A DNA stretch of 56,289 nucleotides, taken from assembly GCF_015645445.1 (NCBI RefSeq), contig NZ_JADOGI010000046.1, positions 1-56,289 on the forward strand, in the 5' to 3' direction. Below, piece by piece: positions 7,374 to 15,566 of this stretch. The notes under the pieces were generated by a model that saw only the letters and a list, made by a program, of their open reading frames with translations, did no database searches and was not told the DNA's origin. The translations under genes and the position numbers were made by a program. This DNA is from Nonomuraea cypriaca (GTDB lineage: Bacteria > Actinomycetota > Actinomycetes > Streptosporangiales > Streptosporangiaceae). Every line of letters starts with the position of its first letter. Position 1 is the first letter of the stretch.

Positions 7374-7634
7374 TCGTTCGTTAGCGTGGCGTTAGTGGTT
7401 TGAACCCGATCATGTGAACGCCGGCAACCCCAGACGACCCTAGAAAGCACCCGATCCCGCGTCTGATTGAACTCGGCAATTGGGTCGCCAACGGGCCGTT
7501 GACCCAATGTGGGGCGACGGTCTCGCTCCCACGACAGGTATCGGTCTACGGGATTCCAGCACAGAGATGGACAACCTTTCGGCTGCCGTACGAGGTGATG
7601 GGCTTGAGCTCTCGCCGGGCCACGCTGACATCAC
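7374..7634. other. Short chromosomal flank, no gene recognised
   Basis: This stretch between the att terminator and the transposon holds only short frames without a ribosome site or family resemblance. It ends with ATCAC (7630-7634), the target duplication of the transposon. Joining it to 15425 onward gave no convincing interrupted gene. Confidence 0.4.
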
Positions 7635-7685
7635 GGGGTCCCGGTAGCAATGAAGAAATTTCCAACGAAGTAGCCTCTGACCTGC
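7635..7685 (+). repeat. Left terminal inverted repeat
   Basis: Fifty-one bases starting GGGGTCCCGGTAGCAATGAA. The two differences from the right end are at positions 17 and 41 of the repeat. The outer side carries ATCAC. Confidence 0.93.
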
Positions 7686-7779
7686 ATAAACGGAGAAGCT
7701 TGACCACCTGTGGCAGGTGATGATCACGGCCGCTACGTTCGTTCCGGTTTCATCCGGTACGGCAGGTAGAGGTGGTGCG

Positions 7780-10700
7780 TTGTCCGAGAAGATGTTCTCC
7801 GAGGAGCAGCTGGAGCAGCTGCGCTCGTACCCGGAGATCACCAGCGATGAGCTGATCAGGTATTTCACCCCGGCGGCGGCTGACGTGGCGTTCGTGAGTC
7901 CCGGTGGTCGGGGCCCAATTGATCGGCTGGGCATGCTGGTCCAGCTGTGCAGCCTGCCCTGGCTCGGGTTCGTGCCCGACGATGTGAGCGCGGCGCCGGC
8001 CGCGGCGGTGGCGCGGGTGGCCGAGCGGCTCGGGGTGACTCCGGCGGCGCTGCGGCTGTACGGCAAGCGCGATCAGACCCGCCCGGATCATCTGGGCCTG
8101 GTCGCCAAGTATCTGGAGTGGCAGACGGCCCCAGCTGGCAGCCAGGCGATAAAGGAGGTGGAGCAGTTCCTGCTGGACCGGGCGATGGAGCACGACTCGC
8201 CGACGCTGCTGTTCAACCTGGCGCGCGAGTATCTGATGGCGGCCAAGGTGATCCGGCCCGGCGTGCTCGTCTTGGCCAAGATGGTCGGCACGGCGCAAGG
8301 CGGCCTCCGATCTGACCTCGCAGCTGGTGGGGCACCTGTTGACGGAGGAGGTCCGCGCCGATCTGGAGCGGATGCTGCTGGTGGATGCGGGGCTGGGGAT
8401 GACCCGGCTGGAGTGGCTGGTCAGCCCGGCCCGGGACGCGTCGGCGACGTCGGTGAAGGCCGCGATCGACAAGCTGACCTGGCTGCGCGCGATCGACGCG
8501 CACCAGATGGATGTGTCGGTGCTGCCGAACGAGCGGCGCCGGTTCCTGGCGCAGGTCGCACGCCGCTCGACCAACCAGGGGCTGGAGCGGCGCAAGGAGC
8601 GTAGGTTCCCGATCCTGCTGGCGTTCATCGCCCAGGCCGCGGTCGACCAGCTCGATGAGGTGGTGGCCCTGTTCGACCAGGCCGTCAGCGCGCGGGAGTC
8701 ACGGGCCAAATCCAAGACGGACGAGGCGCTGGTCGAGCGGGCCAAGAAGGGCGAGGCCCGGCAGCTGCTGATGGACATGATCTTGCCGGTGCTGGCCGAC
8801 CCGGCGATCCCCGACGATGAGGTGGGCGGGATGCTGCGCGAGCGGATCGGCATGCAGCGGCTGCGGGAGATCACCTCCGATGCGTGGAAGCCGCTGCCTC
8901 GCGACCATGGCCGGTTGTCGGAGCTGGACTCGTCCTACACCTACCTGCGCCAGTTCACCCCGAACGTGTTGGCCGCGATCGACTTCCAGGGCGGGCCGGG
9001 CACGGGCGAGCTGATGGAGGCGGTAGCGGTGTTGAAGGAGATGAACCGGCTCGGCGGCCGGAAGGTGCCCGCGACGGCGCCGACCGGCTTCGTGCCCGCC
9101 AAGTACGCCGACTACCTGGCCAAGGCCCGCAAGTCCGGAGAGGACACCGCCTATCGCCATTACTGGGAACTGTGCGTGATCTTGTGCCTGCGGGACGGGC
9201 TGCGCTCGGGGGACGTCTTCGTACCGGGCTCGCGCCGCTACGCCGATCCGGCCACCTACCTGTACACGCCCGAGCAGTGGGTGCCCCGGCGCGGCGAGTA
9301 CTGCCGTCTGATGGGCAAGCCGCCGAACGCGGCGGACGCGCTGGAGCAGGGCAAGGAGGAACTGCACGCGGCCCTGGAAGAGCTGGAGACGACCCTGGCC
9401 AGTGCCGCTCCCGGCGACACCGGCATGGTCCGGCTGGATGAGGACGAGCACCTGGTGGTGCCGCCGCTGTCGGCCGAGGACGTACCGGCCGAGGCCAAGG
9501 CGCTCAAGGACGAGCTGGACGCGATGCTGCCGTTCGCGCCGATCGCCTCGCTGCTGATCGAACTGGACGCGCGCACGCACTTCCTGGACTGCTTCACCCA
9601 CGCCGGCGGCCGCAAGCTGAGCACCTCGACCGAGACCAAGCGCAACATCCTGGCCGTACTCATCGCGATGGCCACAAACCTGGGCCTGGCCCGGATGTCG
9701 GAGGCCTGCGGGGTGTCCTACGACGTGCTGGCCTGGACCATGGAGTGGTACGTGCGGGAGGAGACGCTGCGCGAGGCCAACACGGCCATCGTCAACCACC
9801 ACTACGGCCTGGAGCTGGCCAAGGTGTTCGGTGGCGGCACCATGAGCTCCTCCGACGGCCAGCGCTTCCCCGTCCGCGGCAAAACCCTGACCGGCCGGAC
9901 CATGGTCATTCACGGCGGTCAGGTGCTGTCGACCTACACGCATGTCTCAACGGACCAATGGTCGACGTACGGCACGAAGATCATTGTGCCGACAGCGCGG
10001 GAGGCACACTACGTCCTGGACGACTTCCTTGGCAACGCCACCGACCTTCCGATCACCGAGCATGCAACGGATACGCACGGCGCCACGCTCATCAACTTTG
10101 CGTTGTTCGACCTGGTCGGCAAGGCGCTCACGCCGCGGATGCGGGATCTGACCCGGATCACCCTGGTCCGGGACGACACCCCGACCGAGATCTCCAAGCG
10201 CTACCCGCACGCCGGGCCACTGCTGGGCGCGCGCTGGAATGAGGACCTCATCGCCAGCTGCTGGCCGGACCTGCTGCGGATGGCCGGGTCGCTGAAGTAC
10301 GGCCAGGCCACCGCCTCGCTGATCGTCGGCAAGTGGTCGGCCGCCTCGCGGCAGAACACCCTGGCCGCCGCGTTGAAGGAGTGGGGCATGCTCAGAAGGA
10401 CCGTGCACCTGGCCAAGTACCTCTCGGACCCGGCCTTCAGGAGGAAGATCCGCGGCAGCTGAACAAGGGAGAGAGCCCGCACGCGCTGCGCCGTGACCTG
10501 CACTACGCCCAGCAGGGCACCATCACCCGGCCGCACCTGGAACAGCAGACCGAGCAGGCGTGGTGTCTGACCCTGCTGATCAACGCGGTGGTCGCGTGGA
10601 CGACCGAATATTATTCTTGGGCGGTGCTGGAGCTGCGTTCGCAGGGCCGGGAGGTGAGCGACGAGATCTTGTCGCACATCTCGCCCGGGCACAGCGACAA

Positions 10701-10818
10701 CATCAACTTCTTCGGGGTGATCAATGTCGACGTCGAGGCGGAGCTGGCCAAGCTCGACACCAGCGGCTGGCGGCCGCTGCGGCCCGCGCAACTGCGCCAG
10801 CTGGGGCTGTCGCCCTGA
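7780..10818 (+). pseudogene. tnpA: Tn3-family transposase, two frameshifts
   Basis: The three frames together give about 1010 aa, the usual TnpA length. The N-terminal part begins at the TTG at 7780 or the ATG at 7792 and reads to about 8290. There two bases appear lost in a GC run (AcgGCGCaag where Ala-Arg-Lys is expected), and reading continues from about 8300 to 10455. One C is then missing near 10450, so the conserved QLNKGES motif and the C-terminus read in a third frame to 10818. The DDE core includes SSSDGQRFPV, and the Glu of NKGE is the likely third acidic residue, now out of frame. Unless the calls are sequencing errors, the transposase is inactive and the element would need help in trans. 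Confidence 0.88.
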
Positions 10819-10870
10819 CAAGTTCGCCGCCGCGCTCCCGGCTGTCGGCGCAGGCGGTTGATCGTAGGGA

Positions 10871-10895
10871 TGGCCCCGCGCCGGGCGCGGGGCCA
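10871..10895. terminator. GC-rich hairpin after tnpA
   Basis: Twelve-base arms TGGCCCCGCGCC and GGCGCGGGGCCA sit 53 bp beyond the tnpA stop. No T-run follows, as is common in high-GC actinomycetes. Confidence 0.55.
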
Positions 10896-11312
10896 CCTCC
10901 TACTGCTTATGGCACGCTCTGGGTGAGCGCGACGATGACGTGACAATGACTTGGAGCATGTCGTAGGCGGCCGCCATGGTCTCGGCGTCGACGGCGGCCT
11001 CGCTCGCCGGGCCTGCCGCCCACGCCCGGCCTGGGCGCAATTCGCGCATCTACGACCGTTCACGCGCCGCCACCGCCGCGGGCCGGTCGATCACTCACCG
11101 GCCCGCTCCCTTCGGCTCCCGGCGCCGGATCGGCTGAAGGACGCTGGGCCAGCTGCTCGGCCCGACGGCGGGCCGCCATTGCCCGCTCGCGCGCTGTCTG
11201 GCCCGTCGACGGTGGCCCGCGCGCGCTCTCGGGCGTCCTGCACGCTCGCCAGGAACTGATCCTGCCAGGCCGTCCCGCCGCTGGCCTGGGCGGCATGGTG
11301 CGAAGGGATCAA
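10896..11312. other. Transposon segment without a confident gene
   Basis: Overlapping Arg/Ala-rich frames exist on both strands; none has a good ribosome site or recognisable motif. A minus-strand frame (11091-11312, with QDQFLASVQDARERAR) and a 48-codon minus-strand frame ending near 10915 could be remnants, but I cannot support either as genes. Confidence 0.35.
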
Positions 11313-12050
11313 TCACGGCCCCGGGGTGGCGGAGGCGTGGGCGAGGGCTGAGAGGGTCTGGCGGCCGACTATCGCCGGCGCCTCATGAACGAGGTCGTCG
11401 TTGCCGATGGCCTCGACCATGAACAACGCGAAGTCGATGCGGCGGGTGCGGTTGCTGTGGAGGATGGGGTCGCCGACGTGCCGGCTCCAGACGGGCAGGC
11501 CCTGGCTGTCGCCCTCCTCCAGGTCGCTGCCGCGGACGACGGTCCATCGTGTGCCGCTGGCGAACACCCGCCGGCAGGCTTCCACCTGGTCGTCGAGGTC
11601 GGCGAAGCGAGCCAGCCGCGCGAGCGGGCCGGCGACCTTGACCAGTGCCTTGATCTTCCACGAGTACACATCCCGGCCATCGAGGGTGATGTGCCAGCCG
11701 CAGGAGAACACCAGACGGGCCCCGGGCTGGGCGTGGTCGAGCACCGCCTGGGCGGTTCCTGTCGCGTAGCCGTGGACCCCGCGCGGGACCAGCACGGTCA
11801 GCACGGCATCGCAGCCGTCGACGGCTCTTTTGATGACTTCGCGATCGTCGGTCGCACCGGGGTGGAGGGTGATGCGTCCCCGGAACGCGTCGAGTTTGGG
11901 CACGCTTGTCTCCCGGCACACGCCGGCCACCTCGTAACCGCGGTCCAGCGCGTGCTGCACCATGTACTGCCCGAGCTTCCCCGAAGCCCCGACGATGCAG
12001 ACCTTCTGCCGGGCAGGGCCACTGGCGCCATGGTCTTGTCCTTTTTCCAT
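11313..12050 (-). CDS. NAD(P)-binding atypical SDR / NmrA-like protein
   Basis: A 245-aa atypical short-chain dehydrogenase. After a short polar leader the Rossmann motif VGASGKLGQ appears near residues 19-27, and the body matches proteins that bind NAD(P) and act on small substrates or sense redox state. The ATG at 12050 was chosen because the fold begins soon after; the frame is open to 12164. It lies inside the transposon, 460 bp downstream of the next passenger on the same strand, so it may have its own promoter. No signal peptide. Its role as cargo is unknown; it is the kind of gene that could detoxify an aldehyde or quinone, but nothing shows that. Confidence 0.7.
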   Translation of the reverse strand: MEKGQDHGASGPARQKVCIVGASGKLGQYMVQHALDRGYEVAGVCRETSVPKLDAFRGRITLHPGATDDREVIKRAVDGCDAVLTVLVPRGVHGYATGTAQAVLDHAQPGARLVFSCGWHITLDGRDVYSWKIKALVKVAGPLARLARFADLDDQVEACRRVFASGTRWTVVRGSDLEEGDSQGLPVWSRHVGDPILHSNRTRRIDFALFMVEAIGNDDLVHEAPAIVGRQTLSALAHASATPGP

Positions 12051-12511
12051 GTCTTCGCTTCCCGTCCTGTCTGGCAAGCCGGTAAGAATTGAGTCACACG
12101 CCCCAAACGAGCGACATCTCCGTAGGTCACTGCACGTGACCGGCGTCCCATCCTGAGGCTGCATTTCGGTCGGGACGTTCGGGCATGAGTCCGGCGGTCG
12201 CGTCCGTGAGAACGTTCTTCGGTGCGTTCTCCCAGGTCGCGTTGCTTGTTAAGTGTCTTTATGTCAAGCCGCGCCGCACCCTGGTAGCTCAGAGTCACCA
12301 ACGCCGGATTCCGCTCGGAATCTCTCTGCGGACCGAGGCCCACTATGCGGGGGACGTCCCTGCTGATCCCCCCGGCAGGCGCCGGCGGACTAGGAGGTTC
12401 GGCACGACACGACCGTGCTCATACCCGACAACTTGGGTAGCCGCGCGCAGCAGGGCGGTGGGCAGCGGATCGTTTCCTGAGGGGGCGGCGGCCGGACCGC
12501 CCGACGACCCC
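12051..12511. other. 460-bp spacer between transposon passengers
   Basis: No credible gene. On the minus strand a TTGACA hexamer lies at 12262-12267, about 210 bp before the dehydrogenase start, without a clear -10 partner at normal spacing. The composition is locally less GC-rich around 12240-12270. Confidence 0.3.
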
Positions 12512-13213
12512 TCAGGGCTTGCGCAGGGCGGCGAAGCCGTCGATGACGAAGTTCACCTTCTTCTTCAGCTCGTCGTTCAAGCGGCGATCATAGAGATCAC
12601 ACGCTGGCTCCATTGCGATGAGGGCCGGCCTCCAAAAAACGAAACCCTCCGCGACGGGGGAGTCGTAGCTGCAGCAGATGATAATATCCGGGCCCCAGAA
12701 ATCCTTGTCGACGCTGACCATCTTTCCCAGCATGGTTCGCGTGTAGTCGTAACGACGCTCCATGGCCTCCTGTACGGCCTGGTCACGCTTGTCCGTTGGG
12801 AGGTGATGAAGAAACTGGTTCGGGCCGAACGCCTTGTCGCAGAAATTCATGTACTCGAAACTGAAATTCTGATGAGCATGCCAGAAGACGTCCAGGGACT
12901 TGGACAGCGAGTGCAAGTTCCGTCCGTCTATCACCTCCAACGAGTAGAACAGCTTCAAATTTGTGATGCCTCGCGCCAAGTAATCGATGTCGAAGAAGCG
13001 CTCATCGTGCGGGTTTTCCTGCTGCACCCTCCAGAGGATCTTGGCGTAGTCGTCCGACTCGTCAATACTCTTCAGTGCCTCCAGAATCCGATCGTCGACG
13101 ATTTCGTATTCTTTCCTCCGGCCGTCGGCGAACTGTCTCCTAGACAGCTCCAGCGCCGGCAGAATTTCTTTATCGGTGAAGTACGGACGGATGGGTTGAG
13201 TAGTGTCGATCAT
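12512..13213 (-). CDS. Glycine-rich-domain-protein-like (WHxH/HHxP) passenger
   Basis: A 233-aa protein. The central region reads LDVFWHAHQNFSFEYMNFC and then FGPNQFLHHLP. This resembles the W-H-x-H/F...Y..FC...F...HH.P signature of bacterial and plant 'glycine-rich domain-containing' proteins, a poorly understood family in which the His residues probably bind a metal. The start is the ATG at 13213, with GAGGAGG seven bases upstream; a longer frame to 13282 crosses a hairpin. A 12-bp hairpin sits just above the ribosome site. GC content is visibly lower than in tnpA, suggesting separate acquisition. No membrane or export signal. Function unknown; family assignment is by motif only. Confidence 0.6.
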   Translation of the reverse strand: MIDTTQPIRPYFTDKEILPALELSRRQFADGRRKEYEIVDDRILEALKSIDESDDYAKILWRVQQENPHDERFFDIDYLARGITNLKLFYSLEVIDGRNLHSLSKSLDVFWHAHQNFSFEYMNFCDKAFGPNQFLHHLPTDKRDQAVQEAMERRYDYTRTMLGKMVSVDKDFWGPDIIICCSYDSPVAEGFVFWRPALIAMEPACDLYDRRLNDELKKKVNFVIDGFAALRKP

Positions 13214-13233
13214 TGCGAATCCTCCTCTTCGTT

Positions 13234-13260
13234 GCGTGCCGCAGACATTCTGCGGCACGC
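13234..13260 (-). promoter_or_regulatory. Leader hairpin above the passenger's ribosome site
   Basis: Perfect 12-bp arms (GCGTGCCGCAGA and its complement) close a three-base loop, ending six bases before the GAGGAGG. Read on the plus strand it is followed by CTTTT and would act as a rightward intrinsic terminator. On the minus strand it is part of the leader of the gene at 12512-13213. Confidence 0.55.
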
Positions 13261-13434
13261 CTTTTGCTGAACGTATGACCAACTGCTCGAGTACGCCAGA
13301 GCCCCAGCAGCTGCAGTTCGTGGCCGAGTTCGGCCATTCTCCCGGGCGCAGCTCGCGGCATTGGCTGACCTGATCACCACGGAGCTCGCCGAGCTGCGGG
13401 AATCAGATGGAGAGCCGCCGAGCGCGGGCGGGTG

Positions 13435-13860
13435 TTACACCAGCAGGAATTGTTCGCTGCTCAGCATGGACACGATCTGGAAGTTGCTGTTGTACATGAC
13501 GGCGTTGTAGTGGAGCAGGTGATTTTGCACGCCGGCCGCGGGGACGGGGATGCTGAAGGTCTGCACCAGTACGAAGTCCAGTCCCACGTTGGTGAAGGGC
13601 GGCGATGCGAACTTCTGGGCCGGGATCGCGGGGTCCAGCGCGGCCACGGCGGTACCGGCGGTGTCGTCCATACTGGTGATCAGAAGCGTGTAGGGCGCGT
13701 TGTCGATGACGTTGTTGCCCGCCTCGATCTCCACGACCAGGTCATAGGCGGTGGCCGGCGGCTTTCCTGCCACGTCGGGAGCGTTCGGTGTGGGGTCACC
13801 GACCTTGTTGCCGGTCTGGGTGGTGTAAATGCGCGCGATCCTGGCGTCCTGGGAGTTCAT
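13435..13860 (-). CDS. Hypothetical protein, transposon passenger
   Basis: A 141-aa protein I do not recognise. The start is the ATG at 13860, with GGAGG seven bases upstream; the longer frame to 14127 is Arg/Cys-rich and unlikely to be coding. The sequence alternates hydrophobic and polar residues (YDLVVEIEAG, YTLLITSMDD, FVLVQTFSIPVP), suggesting a beta-sandwich fold without transmembrane segments or a signal peptide. It is 220 bp upstream of the WHxH protein on the same strand and may share its transcript. It could be a secreted-effector-like or polyketide-associated beta protein; there is no evidence for either. Confidence 0.55.
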   Translation of the reverse strand: MNSQDARIARIYTTQTGNKVGDPTPNAPDVAGKPPATAYDLVVEIEAGNNVIDNAPYTLLITSMDDTAGTAVAALDPAIPAQKFASPPFTNVGLDFVLVQTFSIPVPAAGVQNHLLHYNAVMYNSNFQIVSMLSSEQFLLV

Positions 13861-14022
13861 GAGCGGCCTCCACGGCCATGTCGAGGAACGAACGGGTGAG
13901 GCCCGATGGGCCCGCCCAAGGCCACAATCCGCCTCGGGCCGCCGTCGTACTCTCGCCGATACCTTCCAGCACCTGCGTCGCCCTGAGGAATCGAATGGGC
14001 ACAGACGCGAGGTCCTGACGCC

Positions 14023-14310
14023 TGTGTCACCAGCGATCGCTGTGACACTCACCTCAGGAGTACACCCGTTCCGACAGCCGCACAACCCCGCCCAGTGGCA
14101 CATTGTCATGCGGCCCCGTGCCAGCACGCGACGTCGTCCGTGGGACGACAGACCCGTACCATCCGATGACCAAGACGGTGCGCGCGACTCTGGCCACCTG
14201 TCTGTGACATAGAACTTGCATTATCTGTCACACTGGCCTCCGTCGGGTCATGTCCGCCCAGTTCGGAGCCCGTCGCCGCGACGGCGACTCGGCCACATTA
14301 TGTGTCACAT
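14023..14310. other. Candidate internal resolution site (GTGACA repeats)
   Basis: GTGACA or its complement occurs at 14025, 14042, 14204, 14227 and 14304, in both orientations. One pair is the inverted repeat GTGTCAC/GTGACAC with an 11-bp spacer (14024-14048); a second pair is TGTGACATA/TATCTGTCACA (14203-14232). The cluster ends 21 bp before the recombinase start, the position of the resolution site in TnpI-type Tn3 elements. The role is inference. Confidence 0.5.
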
Positions 14311-14330
14311 CGCCTGCCTGGAGGACGCCC

Positions 14331-15299
14331 GTGCCCGTCGTGGCCTTCCCCGGCCAGCCCGACCCGGCCAACGGCGCGACGACCGGCGGTATGACGACGA
14401 TGGCCGCGGTCGAGCGCTTCCTCGACTCCATCACCGTGGCCACCACCCGCGCCGGCTACGCCGAGACCCTCGCCCGCCTGACCGCCATGGCCGGCCCGGC
14501 ACATCCCGTCGCCGCCCTGGCCCCCGAGCACTACGCCGCGGTGATGGACCGCTGGAAGACCGCGGCCGCCGCCACCTGGAACCGGCACTTGTCCGCCCTG
14601 TGCTCCTTCACCACCTGGGCCCAGCGTCAGGAGCTGCTGGCCACCAATCCGGCCCGGCGCCTGGAGCGCCGCAAGCCCGCCCGCCGCGGTGACCGTGCCA
14701 TTCCGCGCCCCCGGCTGGAGACGCTGTTCACCGACCCCGCGCACGCCCTACGGGAACGACTGCTGTGGAGGCTCCTCTACGACACAGCCGCCCGCGCCGA
14801 GGAAATCCTCACCCTCAACGTCGAGGACCTCGACCTGGAATTCCGCCGCGCCCGTGTCGTCTCCAAGGGCGGCGCCATCGAGTACGTGCACCGGGCCACC
14901 CCCACCGCCAGGCTGCTGCCCCGCCTGTTGACCGGCCGCACCACGGGACCGGTGTTCCTGGCCAACCGGCGCGCTCCCGCCTCCGGCACGCGCACGCCCG
15001 CGGCCGCCGACATCGACCCGACCACCGGGCGCGCGCGGCTGTCCTACCCGCGCGCCGAATACCTGTTCAAGACCGCCTCGGCCCGACTCGACCCGCACCG
15101 GCAGGGCTGGACGCTGCACCAGCTCCGCCACAGCGCACTTCAGCATCTGGCCCACGCCGGCCGCACCGCGCCGGAGCTGCAGGCCAAGAGCCGCCACCAG
15201 CACCTGGCCAGCCTCGGCCGCTACGTCCGGCTCGGTGAAGAGACCTCCGCCAGCGTCACCGCTGAAGCCGACCCCGTCCAACGCCGACGTGCCCGCTGA
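14331..15299 (+). CDS. Tyrosine recombinase of the transposon (TnpI-like)
   Basis: A 322-aa XerC/D-like tyrosine recombinase. The catalytic set is visible: Arg155 (in TAARAEE), His263-x-x-Arg266 followed by His267, and the nucleophile Tyr298 (LGRYVRLG). An N-terminal SAM-like core-binding region (AVERFLDSITVATTRAGYAETL) precedes it. I chose the GTG at 14331 because GGAGG is at 14320-14324; the upstream ATG at 14250 lies within the repeat cluster. In a Tn3 element it would resolve cointegrates at an internal site. The gene ends 74 bp from the right inverted repeat and is intact, unlike tnpA. An alternative is an unrelated integrase captured as cargo. Confidence 0.85.
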   Translation: MPVVAFPGQPDPANGATTGGMTTMAAVERFLDSITVATTRAGYAETLARLTAMAGPAHPVAALAPEHYAAVMDRWKTAAAATWNRHLSALCSFTTWAQRQELLATNPARRLERRKPARRGDRAIPRPRLETLFTDPAHALRERLLWRLLYDTAARAEEILTLNVEDLDLEFRRARVVSKGGAIEYVHRATPTARLLPRLLTGRTTGPVFLANRRAPASGTRTPAAADIDPTTGRARLSYPRAEYLFKTASARLDPHRQGWTLHQLRHSALQHLAHAGRTAPELQAKSRHQHLASLGRYVRLGEETSASVTAEADPVQRRRAR

Positions 15300-15373
15300 A
15301 CTCAAGGATCGTCGTCGCTCATGATCCGCACCGTAAGCGAATCGAGACCTTAGCCGCAGAGTCCGGGGTCACC

Positions 15374-15424
15374 GCAGGTCAGACGCTACTTCGTTGGAAA
15401 TTTCTTCGTTGCTACCGGGACCCC
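15374..15424 (-). repeat. Right terminal inverted repeat
   Basis: Fifty-one bases complementary to the left end except for two positions; the outer edge CCCC is followed by ATCAC, the target duplication. Confidence 0.93.
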
Positions 15425-15566
15425 ATCACGGCCAAGGTGCGAAGCACCTCGATCAGGCAACCCGAAGGATGGGGGAGGCGCAGCTTCTACCGGGCGCTGC
15501 CGGCCGGCATCATGGCCCAGTGAAGGGGCGCCTCGGGTGGGACAGCAGCCGACAGGTCCTTGCTTG

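Larger units (their letters stand above)
7635..15424 (+). mobile_element. Complete Tn3-family transposon (7790 bp)
   Basis: The element is bounded by 51-bp inverted repeats (7635-7685 and 15374-15424; 49 of 51 positions match) that begin GGGGTCCCGG, as is typical for Tn3-family ends starting with GGGG. It is flanked by the 5-bp direct repeat ATCAC at 7630-7634 and 15425-15429, the expected target-site duplication. It encodes a frameshifted Tn3-type transposase, three leftward passenger genes and a rightward tyrosine recombinase at the right end. The module therefore resembles the TnpI branch of the family (as in Tn4430) rather than the serine-resolvase branch. Confidence 0.93.

Noticed and set aside
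8699..9943. Long minus-strand frame within tnpA
   Set aside because: Shadow of tnpA caused by high GC at third positions.
8280..10470. Programmed frameshifting as the reason for the split tnpA
   Set aside because: Neither site has a slippery heptamer; both look like plain deletions in GC-rich runs, and Tn3 transposases are not known to use frameshifting.
12185..13270. Plus-strand frame of 361 codons inside the transposon
   Set aside because: Most of it is antisense to the WHxH gene, which has a strong ribosome site and family motifs.
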